Made by a program: the position numbers and the translations under genes. Shown here in pieces: positions 37,030-45,891 of a DNA stretch of 64,000 nucleotides (position 1 is its first letter; every line of letters begins with the position of its first letter). The notes beneath the pieces are model-generated. The model saw only the letters and a program-made list of their open reading frames with translations, did no database searches and was not told the origin of the DNA. The stretch is taken from NCBI RefSeq assembly GCF_001295925.1, contig NZ_LJHQ01000038.1:55105-119104 (forward strand), read 5' to 3'. This stretch comes from Allobosea sp. AAP35 (lineage in GTDB: Bacteria > Pseudomonadota > Alphaproteobacteria > Rhizobiales > Beijerinckiaceae).

Positions 37030-37728
37030 ATGCCTAACGACAACCCTCGAGGGGGTGACCGGCCCAGCCTTGATCTCAGGACGACGCTGACAAGACAGCG
37101 GATCCTGGAGGGCGCGCGCCAGGTGTTCCTGCTCAATGGCTTCAGGGGCGCTAGCATCGACCAGATCGCGGCGGAAGCCGCCGTCTCGAAGGGGTCGCTT
37201 CATCACCATTTCGGTAGAAAGGAAGACCTGTTCAAATCGCTGATCGCCGAGGAAGCAGCGAGGATCGCGCAGGCCTTGCCATCCCTTGATCCTTGTGAGC
37301 CAGACCCCTGTTCCGCCTTGCGCCAGATGGGGGGCGCCGCGATCGAAACCTTAAATCATCCGACCACCGCGGCCACCTTGCGTCTGATCATCGGCGCGCT
37401 CGGGATCTTTCCGCGACTAGGCGAAGAATTCCTGAGGGCCAGTCTCGGCCCCACCATGGAGCAGATCGCGACCTATCTCGAACGCCAGGCGGCTTCCGGG
37501 ACAATCGGGATCGACAATGGCCGTGTCGCGGCGGAGGAGTTCGCGCGGCAATGCCTTACGCAAGTCATCGAGCGCCTTCTGGTGCCCGGACAAGCTTCGT
37601 TGACGGATGCCGAATGCACAGCGTTGGCCGGGGATATTCTCCGCAACTGCGGCGTCCGCTGGCGGCAGGACCCTAGCGGACAGGACAGCGCAAAACTGCT
37701 TCCCCGCGGCGAGCGTCAAGCGCGATGA
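37030..37728 (+). CDS. TetR/AcrR-family regulator
   Basis: This 232-residue repressor has an N-terminal helix-turn-helix (TRQRILEGARQVFLLNGFRGASIDQIAAEAAVSKGSLHHHFGRKEDLF) and an AcrR-type C-terminal ligand domain (TetR_C_7-like, GALGIFPRLGEEFLRA). It lies directly downstream of the RND operon on the same strand and probably controls that pump, so the pump would have two regulators (LysR and TetR). An inverted repeat at 36961-36994 is a candidate operator. A tiny frame encoding a lipobox-like peptide overlaps its stop. Confidence 0.93.
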   Translation: MPNDNPRGGDRPSLDLRTTLTRQRILEGARQVFLLNGFRGASIDQIAAEAAVSKGSLHHHFGRKEDLFKSLIAEEAARIAQALPSLDPCEPDPCSALRQMGGAAIETLNHPTTAATLRLIIGALGIFPRLGEEFLRASLGPTMEQIATYLERQAASGTIGIDNGRVAAEEFARQCLTQVIERLLVPGQASLTDAECTALAGDILRNCGVRWRQDPSGQDSAKLLPRGERQAR

Positions 37729-37858
37729 CGACGTCCCTGCTGCTCACCCTGACCATCTTGATCGCAGGCTGCACGACGTGCCTGGCTTTCTCCCACCACC
37801 CGGACGCCTTCCTTCGGACCGGCAGCCGGCGCACACGCACTCATGACGGATCGCAATC

Positions 37859-38353
37859 ATGGACATCAACCCGCAGTGGATCACCCTGGTCGTGGCCTGC
37901 ACGGCGATGATCGCTTCGGTCGCAGGCCCGTTCGTCAACACGCGGATCGCCAACATCCAGTTCAAGGCCAACGTGCTGTCGGTCAACCGCCAGAAATGGA
38001 TCGAGACGATGCGCGACCTGGTGGCCACCCTCAGCTCACAGTTTCTGGCCGTAGGGATCATCCGCCAAACCGTGGACGAGCCGACCGCCGCCGTCATCGC
38101 GCGGGACCCCGAGCTGTTCAAGCGTGTCGAAAATCTGCTGCTGACCGTTTCCAAGATCGAGCTGATGCTGAACCCGCTGGAGCAGGACCATCAGCAGCTC
38201 AATGCCCTGATGAAGACTGGCATAGACCAGCTCCGCTCGCCGCCGCCCGGATATGGCATCGAGGGCCGCATAGAGGTCATCAACGATGGCATCACCCAAA
38301 TCGCGCAGGCGATCCTCAAGCGGGAATGGGTGCGGGTCAAACGGGGCGAATGA
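37859..38353 (+). CDS. Hypothetical membrane-anchored protein (164 aa)
   Basis: One N-terminal hydrophobic helix ([20 protein letters not shown]) is followed by a helical cytoplasmic part with a conserved-looking [17 protein letters not shown] segment. This W-I-[ED]-x-[LM]-R-[DE] pattern occurs in a family of small bacterial membrane proteins of unknown function found in mobile regions. It sits between the TetR gene and a globin-coupled chemoreceptor; no role can be assigned. The ATG at 37859 lies 130 bp after tetR. Confidence 0.72.
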   Translation: MDINPQWITLVVACTAMIASVAGPFVNTRIANIQFKANVLSVNRQKWIETMRDLVATLSSQFLAVGIIRQTVDEPTAAVIARDPELFKRVENLLLTVSKIELMLNPLEQDHQQLNALMKTGIDQLRSPPPGYGIEGRIEVINDGITQIAQAILKREWVRVKRGE

Positions 38354-38444
38354 AAACCGTGCCCGCTGCGGTCAACGAATATTAACCGCGTTAATATATC
38401 TTATTCTTATCACACGGCCGTACGGAGCCGTTTCGGGGGTAGGC

Positions 38445-39953
38445 ATGACGGCATCCGATCAACTCGGCAGGCGTTTGGCGTTCATCAAGTTCGACGACAC
38501 AGCCAAGCAGCACATCCGCGACGCTAACGAGGCCCTGACCGCGGCGCTGCCGGGCGCTCTGGATGCCTTCTATGCCCAGGTGAAGACCTTCTCCGAAACC
38601 AGTCCCTTTTTCAGGGACCCAGCGCATATGGATGGCGCCAAACAGGCACAGATCGGCCATTGGAGCCGCATCGCCAAGGGTCAGTTCGATCAGGACTATG
38701 TCGACGCGGTCAGCGCAGTCGGCCGGGTCCATGCCCGCATCGGCCTGGAGCCGCGTTGGTATATCGGTGGCTACGCGTTGATCCTCGATGAGGTCATCAA
38801 GCGTGTGCTCGAAGAGCGCTGGCCGAAGAATCGCTTTGGCGGCAAGGTTGCCGGCGCGGCCGAGCGAGGCGCGGAGATCGGCGCCATCGTCAAGGCGGCG
38901 CTGCTCGACATGGACTATGCCATCTCGGTCTATCTCCAGGCCTCCGAGACCGCTCGCATCGCGGCAGAGTCTGCAGCCCGCGCGATCGAGGAGGCCAAGG
39001 CCGCCGAGCGCGAGAAGGCGATCAGCTATGTCAGCCTCGGCCTCGAAGCCTTGTCGAAGGGCGACCTGACGCACCGCATGGCCGCCGACATGCCCGCCGA
39101 ATACGCCGCAATCCGCGATCACTTCAACGGCGCGATGGAACACCTGCGCGAAATGGTCTCGACGATCAAGACAACCTCGGCTGCGATCGCAGCCTCCTCG
39201 CAGGAGATCAATGCCGGAGCCGAAGATCTATCGTCCCGCACCGAGCAGCAGGCTGCGGCGCTTGAAGAGAGCGCGGCGACCACCGAAGAGCTCGCCGCAT
39301 CGGTCAAGACCTCGGCGCAGGCCTCGCGCCAATCCGTCGCGCTCGCCGACGAGGCGACGACCGTCGCGCGCACTGGCGGCACCATCATCAAGGATGCGAT
39401 CGACGCCATGGCGCGCATCGAAAGCGCATCGACGCGGATCTCCGAGATCACCTCGGTGATCGATGGCATCGCCTTCCAGACCAACCTGCTCGCGCTGAAT
39501 GCCGCGGTCGAGGCGGCCCGTGCCGGCGACGCCGGACGTGGCTTCGCCGTCGTCGCCGCCGAGGTGCGCGCTCTCGCCCAACGCTCGGCCGCCGCCGCGA
39601 AAGACATCACCGGGCTCACCGCCTCCTCCGACGCGGAGGTGACGGAGGGCGTCAAGCTCGTGCGCCTGGCCGGCGATACGCTGCAGAAGATCGTTGAGGC
39701 CTCGGCCCGGGTCTCTTCGACCATCGAGGAGATCGCCGCCGCCTCCGGCGAACAGGCCAACGGTATCCAGGAAATGAGCCAGACGGTCGCCCATATGGAC
39801 GAAATGACCCAGCAGAATGCGGCGCTTTCCGAGCAGAGCGCGGCATCCGCCAAACTCCTGCTCGATCAGATCTCGCAGCTCAACCGGCTCGTCGCGGCCT
39901 TCCGCACTGATGACGAACGCCATGTCGCTCGGACGCAGCGCCGGGCGGCCTGA
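38445..39953 (+). CDS. Globin-coupled chemoreceptor with HAMP-like linker
   Basis: This 502-residue soluble chemoreceptor has a protoglobin sensor (about 1-180) with proximal His H96 in [21 protein letters not shown] helical linker and HAMP-like segment follow (about 195-270, [19 protein letters not shown]), then a methyl-accepting domain with signalling tip [22 protein letters not shown] and methylation helices. It is an O2 sensor for aerotaxis. The ATG at 38445 follows GGGGGTAGG. It resembles the receptor at 25823 in the sensor domain and the receptor at 23775 in the signalling domain (GEQANGI-[DQ]-EMSQTVAH). High GC codon use suits the host. Confidence 0.94.
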   Translation: MTASDQLGRRLAFIKFDDTAKQHIRDANEALTAALPGALDAFYAQVKTFSETSPFFRDPAHMDGAKQAQIGHWSRIAKGQFDQDYVDAVSAVGRVHARIGLEPRWYIGGYALILDEVIKRVLEERWPKNRFGGKVAGAAERGAEIGAIVKAALLDMDYAISVYLQASETARIAAESAARAIEEAKAAEREKAISYVSLGLEALSKGDLTHRMAADMPAEYAAIRDHFNGAMEHLREMVSTIKTTSAAIAASSQEINAGAEDLSSRTEQQAAALEESAATTEELAASVKTSAQASRQSVALADEATTVARTGGTIIKDAIDAMARIESASTRISEITSVIDGIAFQTNLLALNAAVEAARAGDAGRGFAVVAAEVRALAQRSAAAAKDITGLTASSDAEVTEGVKLVRLAGDTLQKIVEASARVSSTIEEIAAASGEQANGIQEMSQTVAHMDEMTQQNAALSEQSAASAKLLLDQISQLNRLVAAFRTDDERHVARTQRRAA

Positions 39954-40164
39954 GCAGACCCAAGATCGAACATGTGCGCAAGGCGTTATCCCGCCTCCGT
40001 AAAGCGCGGGCCGGGATGACGCGATCGAGGCCGCGAGGGCATTTCGTCTGGCTGCCGCCAGGTTGAACTCTGCTCATCTTTCCTGCCCACTCGCGCTCCG
40101 ATGTCATGGTAGCTGGTGCGATGGCTCGGCTGGCATTGGCGCGGCCTCGACACCGATCGAGCTG

Positions 40165-41334
40165 TCATCGGAACCCGACGAGGCTCGCTGCGCCTCCGAC
40201 TGTTTGTGCCGTTCCTGCCGCGACGATCCCTAACTGGTCGCTAATGCCGATCTTACTCTCCACGCTCGCGTGCCCAGCGATGAGGCGCTCGCCGAGCAAC
40301 CGGACGACCTCGGGGCGCTCCGCAAATTTGCCGTGATTGAGCGGGTCGCCGCCCTGGAGCGCCGTCAGGTCAAGGACCGTCACGCCTGCCTTCTCCAGTT
40401 CGGACCTGTACGGCTCGGCAGCCGGGTTGATCTGGCCGAGCCGGTCGACAGCACCGCCGATGAGGCGCGACATATCGAGGGCCTTGTCGTCCTGCGATAG
40501 GAACAGCGTGAGCTGTGGACGATGCGGCCCCTGTTCCAGCCACTGCTTGCGAAAGACCTGAACATCGATATCCGGCGACGCCAGAATGACGTTCCTGATC
40601 GTGGGGGCCACACGGCCGTCGCGGATCGCCATTTGCCGCAGGGCCTCGACAACCAGCCAGCTTCCCATCGAGTGCGCCATGATCGTGATTTCGCCGACCA
40701 TGGGATCCCGCGCGGCTTGCCGCAGAACCTCCTCAAGCTGCGTCCGGGAGTAGTTCGTGCTTTCCCTGTCATAGGCGTAGTCGAGGATGTTGCCCCGAGA
40801 AGGCCAGGTGAACAGTATTGGCGCGACGTCGGCGCGGGAATCGTGCACGATCTGGGCGAAGCGGTACACGGCATCTTCGTAGCGATTGTTGAATCCGTGC
40901 ACGAAGATCAGGACACGACGACTGCGCGGCAGGTGCTGCTTAACCCATCCGCGGATTTCGCCGGGGCTGGACAAGGCCTTGACCCTTGTCGTCGCGAAAT
41001 CCGTTGCAGGATTCGGCGGCAGTTGCTTCGGCCATTGCACTTGCCCGACCTGGCGGTTTTCCGATGGGGGAATCGAAACCGTGAGTTCGGTCGACTGCAA
41101 CACATCACCCCGCTCTCCTGAGAACAACACTGCGCGATCCGAGCTTGGCGCCCGCGTCGTCGCGACGAGAAGGTTGACTCGCGAGGTCCCTGGAACCGTT
41201 ACCTCGACCGGCGTCAGGACGCCTTGGGGCAGGCCTGCACACCCCAGCAAGCCCAGGCAGAGTGGAAGGACGGCGGCGACAAGTCGGGGTTGGCGCAGGA
41301 TGCGACGGATTCTCGACGACCTTGATGCAATCAT
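40165..41334 (-). CDS. Alpha/beta-hydrolase lipoprotein (DUF900 type)
   Basis: This 389-residue protein has a lipoprotein signal (LPLCLGLLGCAG) and an alpha/beta-hydrolase domain with FVHGFNNRYEDAVYRFAQI (oxyanion region) and the nucleophile elbow AHSMGSW. The acidic residue probably lies near LASPDIDVQVF. DUF900-type hydrolases are found in the envelope of many Proteobacteria, with substrates unknown. The upstream element GTCCAATATATT on the opposite strand lies 96 bp before the start and matches the promoter-like motif of two other accessory genes. It may be an esterase acting on lipids or cell-wall esters. Confidence 0.85.
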   Translation of the reverse strand: MIASRSSRIRRILRQPRLVAAVLPLCLGLLGCAGLPQGVLTPVEVTVPGTSRVNLLVATTRAPSSDRAVLFSGERGDVLQSTELTVSIPPSENRQVGQVQWPKQLPPNPATDFATTRVKALSSPGEIRGWVKQHLPRSRRVLIFVHGFNNRYEDAVYRFAQIVHDSRADVAPILFTWPSRGNILDYAYDRESTNYSRTQLEEVLRQAARDPMVGEITIMAHSMGSWLVVEALRQMAIRDGRVAPTIRNVILASPDIDVQVFRKQWLEQGPHRPQLTLFLSQDDKALDMSRLIGGAVDRLGQINPAAEPYRSELEKAGVTVLDLTALQGGDPLNHGKFAERPEVVRLLGERLIAGHASVESKIGISDQLGIVAAGTAQTVGGAASLVGFR

Positions 41335-41429
41335 GGGTATTCATTGCCTGCTTCGACCGATCCGATACCGCGACCGCTTTGCATGACGCGGATATTGGCG
41401 GTCATACGCTCGCCGAAACCTCCTTTCAG

Positions 41430-41441
41430 GTCCAATATATT
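41430..41441 (-). promoter_or_regulatory. Shared upstream element C (AATATATTGGAC, minus strand)
   Basis: The reverse complement of GTCCAATATATT is the same 12-mer as in elements A and B, oriented toward the hydrolase gene and 96 bp before its start. The upstream GATTGATAT block is not conserved. Confidence 0.5.
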
Positions 41442-41732
41442 GTACTGTGCTTAATAATATCGAGGATATATAGATAGCTGGAGGGGCGGGCAGTGCTGCT
41501 ATGATGCTGACCGATCTCGAGGCATTCTCAGTCAACGAGTGGGGCGGAATTTTGCCTGGTCTCCTCCTGCGAACTGGAACCAGCGTCCGATGCGCGCCTG
41601 AGCTTTGGTGAGGCCGATCTCAGCCTCGACTAGATGCCGTAATGGGCCGGCGCTTCGAATAGCCATGTTGGGTGGCTGTCCCTCAGAATGATGGCGTCTG
41701 AAACGAGGTCCGAGCGATCGGCCTCAAGCATC

Positions 41733-41820
41733 ATGAGAGGAACAGCCGTGGAGCACTATGCGGAAATCGATATCTCTCTGAAAGAGAGCAGCGTGTGCGT
41801 GGTCGATGGGACGGGAAATA
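41733..41820 (+). pseudogene. IS110-family transposase, N-terminal scrap
   Basis: About 29 codons match the beginning of IS110 transposases (EHYAEIDISLKESSVCVVD, containing the first catalytic Asp of the DEDD site). The match ends near 41820, where the left end of an IS630 element begins. The sequence just upstream (TGGGTGGCTGTCCC) may be the IS110 left flank. Confidence 0.75.
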
Positions 41821-41903
41821 ACAACGGCCATCGAGGCTGTCTCACGGGGGTCTTTTCGGCGGCTCGTTTCGCTGATTCCATGTGCGCGAGGAGGATTCGC
41901 GCC

Positions 41904-42322
41904 ATGGCTGCTGCGGTGAAGCTTCGAACGGACTACTCGGCCCTCGACCTGCGTCGGCTTGCGGCGGGGTCGAGGCACGCCAACCAGAGCCGCCGGCTTC
42001 TGTCGCTGGCGGCGGTTCTCGACGGTATGGATCAGGAGCAGGCCGCGCGGATCGGCGGCATGGATCGCCAGACGCTGCGCGACTGGGTTCACCGGTTCAA
42101 CGAAGGCGGGCCCGACGGGCTGAAGGACATTCGCTCCAAGGGACATCCGCCTCGGCTCTCGATCGATCAACTCGCCGCCTTGGCGAGCATCGTCGAGATC
42201 GGCCCCGACCGGGCAGTCGATGGCGTGGTGTGCTGGCGGCGCATCGATCTGCAGAAGGTCGTCCGCGAGCGCTTCGGCGTCGATTATCACGAGCGCACGA
42301 TCGGGAAGCTTCTGAAGCAGAT
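41904..42322 (+). pseudogene. IS630-family transposase, N-terminal remnant
   Basis: About 140 codons match IS630 orfA: helix-turn-helix MDRQTLRDWVHRFNE, GPDGLKDIRSKGHPPRLS, VCWRRIDLQKVVRERFGV and YHERTIGKLLKQ. The DDE catalytic half is absent. The frame then runs through unrelated codons to 42392, overlapping the end of the coiled-coil gene. The IS630 is nested in the IS110 scrap. Confidence 0.88.
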
Positions 42323-42337
42323 CAGCTCGTCGACGCG

Positions 42338-42958
42338 CTATTGGGCCGGATTTGAGCTAACAGCTCGTTTGAAAGCTTCCCTGGCGGCCTGATTGGCGCG
42401 ATCGAATGTGGCACGCGTCTCGGCCAAGGCAGAGTTAAGCGCAGCCCACGACTCGGTTCCCGCGTGGGCGAGTTCTTGCAGCTTTTTTTCGGCAGTGGCC
42501 GCGTCGGTTTTCATCCGAGAAACGGTAGCATCTATTTCGCGCCGCCGCTCGACGGCGAATTCTTTCGAGGCCGCATTGAGCTTGTCAGCGGTTTCCCGCC
42601 AGGAACTCAGTTGGGCTGTGACCTGGCTTTGGAACACTTCCTGTTCCTGCTCGACGCTCTTGCTGAATGTCTCGAGGTACACTTTTGTCTTGGCCTCGAA
42701 GCTTTTCCAATCGGCTTCCAACCGCTCCTTGGCGCGCTCGATGGCGGCCTCGCCTATCTGGGCTTCTTTCTTGACGGCGGCCTCGAATTCATCCCGTTTC
42801 TTCTTCATCCCGGTCATGAATTCATCTGCCTTGACGCGCGTCTCAGCCTGCAGTTGCGCAGATTTGTTTTCAAGAGACGCCAAGGTGGCATCCATCTCGT
42901 CGATCCGCTCCTTAGCCCAACTGAGAAAAAAGTGGGCACTGCTCGTTTGCGTGGCCAT
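42338..42958 (-). CDS. Coiled-coil protein, phasin/stress-type, cytoplasmic
   Basis: This 206-residue, almost entirely helical protein is rich in Lys, Glu and Ala (SWAKERIDEMDATLASLE near the start; ESWAALNSALAETRATFDR and AFKRAVSS near the end). It resembles phasins or sll1863-type stress proteins, and is a clear paralogue of the exported protein at 44158. No catalytic motif. The ATG at 42958 follows AAGGACAG and is preferred over 43084. Its stop codon abuts the IS630 remnant. It is divergent from the Crp/Fnr gene, which may control it. Confidence 0.8.
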   Translation of the reverse strand: MATQTSSAHFFLSWAKERIDEMDATLASLENKSAQLQAETRVKADEFMTGMKKKRDEFEAAVKKEAQIGEAAIERAKERLEADWKSFEAKTKVYLETFSKSVEQEQEVFQSQVTAQLSSWRETADKLNAASKEFAVERRREIDATVSRMKTDAATAEKKLQELAHAGTESWAALNSALAETRATFDRANQAAREAFKRAVSSNPAQ

Positions 42959-43266
42959 GATCTGTCCTTTCGAATCCAACTTTCGGCGTTCAGTACCCGC
43001 ATATTGCCGGTCCAGCGCCCGGCGTTCTGTTCGATTTCGAACACCGCGCCGGACAAAGGACGCCGGCGTGTTGACTTGGATCAACGAAGGGACTGCCAGG
43101 GGCGTCTATTCTCGTCATAAGCTGATCGAGCGCCACTGATCAGCCGGTCCCGTGGAACCTTCGACGTATTGGAGGTGGACAGCGGCAGGGGCCTGTAGGG
43201 CATCTCTTCCAGGTGGGGACCCTGCGCACTGTGACCTTGTGGTCAGCCTGTTGAAGGTGAGCCGGC

Positions 43267-44058
43267 ATGAACGTGACTTCTGATGTTGCGCCCCCCACCA
43301 CCGACGACCTTAGAGGCATCAACAATCGCCTTCTGCTTGCACTACCACCCGCGACGCTGGACCGGATTCTCCAGGTTTCAGAACCTGTGAGTCTCGTCCG
43401 GGGCCAGCGAATTGACTGTGCCGATCAACCGATCAGGAATATCCACTTCATCAATCGAGGTTTGGTTTGTATTACAAAGACTCTCGCGGACGGTCGGACA
43501 GTCGAGATTGGCGCCATCGGCATCGATGGCGTCGCAAATTTGCTTCCATTTATGGGTATTAAAAAGACGATTTTAGATGTTGTTGTGCAAATTCCAGGAA
43601 CGGCTCTTCGCATGAGATGCGATGCTGTGAGCCGCGAATTGGAGAATGACAATACCTTTCGCCAGGTGGTGCAAAACTACGTGCGCTTCGCGCTGAGCGA
43701 ACTTTCCCGGCACATCGCCTGCAATCGGTTGCACCATATCGAGCAACGCTGCTGCCGTTGGTTGTTGATCGCGCACGACAACGCCCTGTCAGACGAATTT
43801 CCAGTGACGCATGAATTCCTTGCAATGATGCTCGGCTACCAGCGGGCAGGTGTATCGATCGCCATGGGCTCGCTCGTGAAGGCCGGATTGATCGATCACA
43901 AGCGAGGGACAGCGATCATCATCAATCGATCTGGACTCGAAGCTGCGGCCTGCGATTGTTACCGCGAGATGCAGAATGAACTCGATGATTTCCTCCCGTC
44001 AGTCAGAACGGCGCGAGTGTTCGGATTCAAACAGAACAAAACGGCCAGCCGACGCTAG
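43267..44058 (+). CDS. Crp/Fnr-family transcriptional regulator
   Basis: This 263-residue regulator has an N-terminal cyclic-nucleotide-binding-type beta-barrel (about 35-150) and a C-terminal winged helix (about 165-240, EFLAMMLGYQRAGVSIAMGSLVKAGLIDHKRG). It lacks the four N-terminal cysteines of Fnr and the canonical cAMP-binding phosphate cassette, so it probably senses something else or works by abundance. The ATG at 43267 follows AAGGTGAG. It sits between the two coiled-coil stress genes and upstream of hdeD, suggesting it governs this module. Confidence 0.9.
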   Translation: MNVTSDVAPPTTDDLRGINNRLLLALPPATLDRILQVSEPVSLVRGQRIDCADQPIRNIHFINRGLVCITKTLADGRTVEIGAIGIDGVANLLPFMGIKKTILDVVVQIPGTALRMRCDAVSRELENDNTFRQVVQNYVRFALSELSRHIACNRLHHIEQRCCRWLLIAHDNALSDEFPVTHEFLAMMLGYQRAGVSIAMGSLVKAGLIDHKRGTAIIINRSGLEAAACDCYREMQNELDDFLPSVRTARVFGFKQNKTASRR

Positions 44059-44157
44059 CCTTGCGCTTCTCCAGGCGGAAGAGGCGCGTCGCTCGTAGCC
44101 ATTTCCGACAGGTCGGCTGAGGGAGGCGTACTCGGTACGCCCCACAAAGAGGGTGCC

Positions 44158-44856
44158 ATGAAAACTTCTCATCTGCTTCTGCTGAGCGCCACGCTTTTAA
44201 TAACGCCTCTGGATACGCAGGCGCAGGTGGGCGCGCCCGCCGGCGGCAGCGGAGTGACGGTACGCAGCAGCGTTCACGTTTCAATCGACTGGGCGAAGTC
44301 GCGTCTCGACGAGATGGACGCCACTTTGGCGTCGCTAGAGAAGAAGATCGGCGATGTGAGCGCGGAGAGCCGGGCCAAGGCTGAGCGTGCCATCGCGGAA
44401 ATGCGGGAGCAGCGCGAGGCGCTGAAGCAAGTCATCGACGCAAAAAGGCAAGCGAGCGAAGCCGATTGGCAACAGGCGAAGGCGACGGTCGAGGCCCGCT
44501 GGACTGCGTTCGATGCCGCCGTCCAGACGTGGGTGGAGGCAACCGGCGAGCGTGTTGCGGAACAGAATGCGGTGTTCGTTGCTCGTGCCGAGGCCCAGCT
44601 CAAGGCCTGGCAGGACGTGATCGGCAAACTTGAGGCTTCGGCGAAAGGTGCCACAGCGGAGCGGAAGCGAGAAATCGACTCCGCAGTAGCTACCATTCGC
44701 GCCGATGCGGAAGCAACGAAGGCCAAATTCGAAGCGTTGAAGCAGGCACGAAGGGAATCGTGGGCTGCCCTGACCAGGGCACTCGCCGAGTCGCGTGCTG
44801 CCTTCGATCGCGCCAACCAGACCGCAGCCGAGGCATTCAAGCGCGCGACCGACTGA
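44158..44856 (+). CDS. Exported coiled-coil protein, paralogue of 42338-42958
   Basis: This 232-residue protein starts with a signal peptide (MKTSHLLLLSATLLITPLDTQAQ) and continues with a long helical region rich in Ala, Glu and Arg. The conserved ends match the cytoplasmic paralogue (DWAKSRLDEMDATLASLE; ESWAALTRALAESRAAFDR; EAFKRATD). The same coiled-coil thus exists in cytoplasmic and periplasmic forms. The ATG at 44158 follows AGAGGGTG. It lies 100 bp after the Crp/Fnr gene and 75 bp before hdeD. Confidence 0.82.
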   Translation: MKTSHLLLLSATLLITPLDTQAQVGAPAGGSGVTVRSSVHVSIDWAKSRLDEMDATLASLEKKIGDVSAESRAKAERAIAEMREQREALKQVIDAKRQASEADWQQAKATVEARWTAFDAAVQTWVEATGERVAEQNAVFVARAEAQLKAWQDVIGKLEASAKGATAERKREIDSAVATIRADAEATKAKFEALKQARRESWAALTRALAESRAAFDRANQTAAEAFKRATD

Positions 44857-44930
44857 GGAGAAACCATCATCCTGTGGACCCTGCCGAGCGTGGATACCCC
44901 GAAATCCGACTTGCAGAATGGGAGTTTCCG

Positions 44931-45533
44931 ATGAATTCCTCGAACCCGACACCGGGCGACGTGCAGCACACGCTCAATGAGACGATGCGAACATATTGGG
45001 GCATGTTCATGGTCCAGGGCGTTACGACGATGATTCTCGGTGTACTTGCCATTTTATGGCCTCAAATCTCCACCGTGGCCGCCGACATTTATATCGGCTG
45101 GCTGTTTTTATTCAGCGGAATGGTGGGATTTGTCATGATGTTCTGGGCACCGAGCATCCCCGGGTTTCCCGGGTCACTGCTCACCGCGGCGCTCTCGCTG
45201 ATCGTCGGCATCCTGCTTGTCTGGCACCCGGTCGAGGGTGTCATCTCGCTTACGCTCGCGCTGATCGCCTTCTTCATCGTCGAAGGTATCTTTCAGATCG
45301 CGGCCGCGATCCGGTATCGCGATGCGTGCCCCGAGTCATGGGGATGGATGGTGATGAGTGGCATCGCCGATCTGGCCCTGGCGGGGGCCATCATCAGCGG
45401 ATGGCCAGGTACCGCGAGTTGGGCCCTCGGACTGATCGTGGGTGTAAACCTCCTCACCTCAGGCCTCGCGATCACGATGGCCGCACTGGCGGGGCGCGGC
45501 TTCGCCAAGACACTGGCAAGCGCGGCGCGCTGA
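44931..45533 (+). CDS. HdeD-family membrane protein
   Basis: This 200-residue inner-membrane protein has six hydrophobic helices (MFMVQGVTTMILGVLAILWP, YIGWLFLFSGMVGFVMMFW, LLTAALSLIVGILLV, ISLTLALIAFFIVEGIFQIA, GWMVMSGIADLALAGAII, GLIVGVNLLTSGLAITM), the DUF308/HdeD layout linked to acid resistance in E. coli. The ATG at 44931 follows GGGAGTTT. It is in a stress-type operon with the coiled-coil proteins and Crp/Fnr. Confidence 0.92.
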   Translation: MNSSNPTPGDVQHTLNETMRTYWGMFMVQGVTTMILGVLAILWPQISTVAADIYIGWLFLFSGMVGFVMMFWAPSIPGFPGSLLTAALSLIVGILLVWHPVEGVISLTLALIAFFIVEGIFQIAAAIRYRDACPESWGWMVMSGIADLALAGAIISGWPGTASWALGLIVGVNLLTSGLAITMAALAGRGFAKTLASAAR

Positions 45534-45891
45534 CGAAATTCCTGGATCTTTAAGCAGCGGGATCGTGTCGAGGCCGAGCGCCTCGTTGCCGGGATCAAGC
45601 GAACCGACGCGCCTGGACGGATGCCGTGGCCAAGATCGCGGGCCAGGATCGCGCCGGCTACCGCCCTCGCCATGGTGCCTCAACGGCGCACCGCGCGAGC
45701 CCCATGCCGGGGCAGCGATGCAGGGGAACGCCCTGGAGCGAGAGATGCGCTGACAGGGATGTGCCGCAACTGTTCGGAATCAAACAGTGCGGAGGCATGC
45801 TTAGCGATAGATGAGCACGGGCTGAGACGCGGCGCCAGATCGCTTACTGCGCCAACCCTGGCGTAAGAGCGACGAAACAGGAGAGTCCTCG
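45534..45891. other. Intergenic stretch without a gene
   Basis: Several short overlapping frames occur but none has a start signal or recognisable product. I see no repeat or hairpin of note. It may hold the promoter of the glycine-zipper gene and decayed DNA. Confidence 0.45.

Noticed and set aside
37725..37910. 61-codon frame with a lipobox-like start overlapping the TetR stop
   Set aside because: Only the first 20 residues look like a lipoprotein signal; the rest overlaps the start of the next real gene and looks random.
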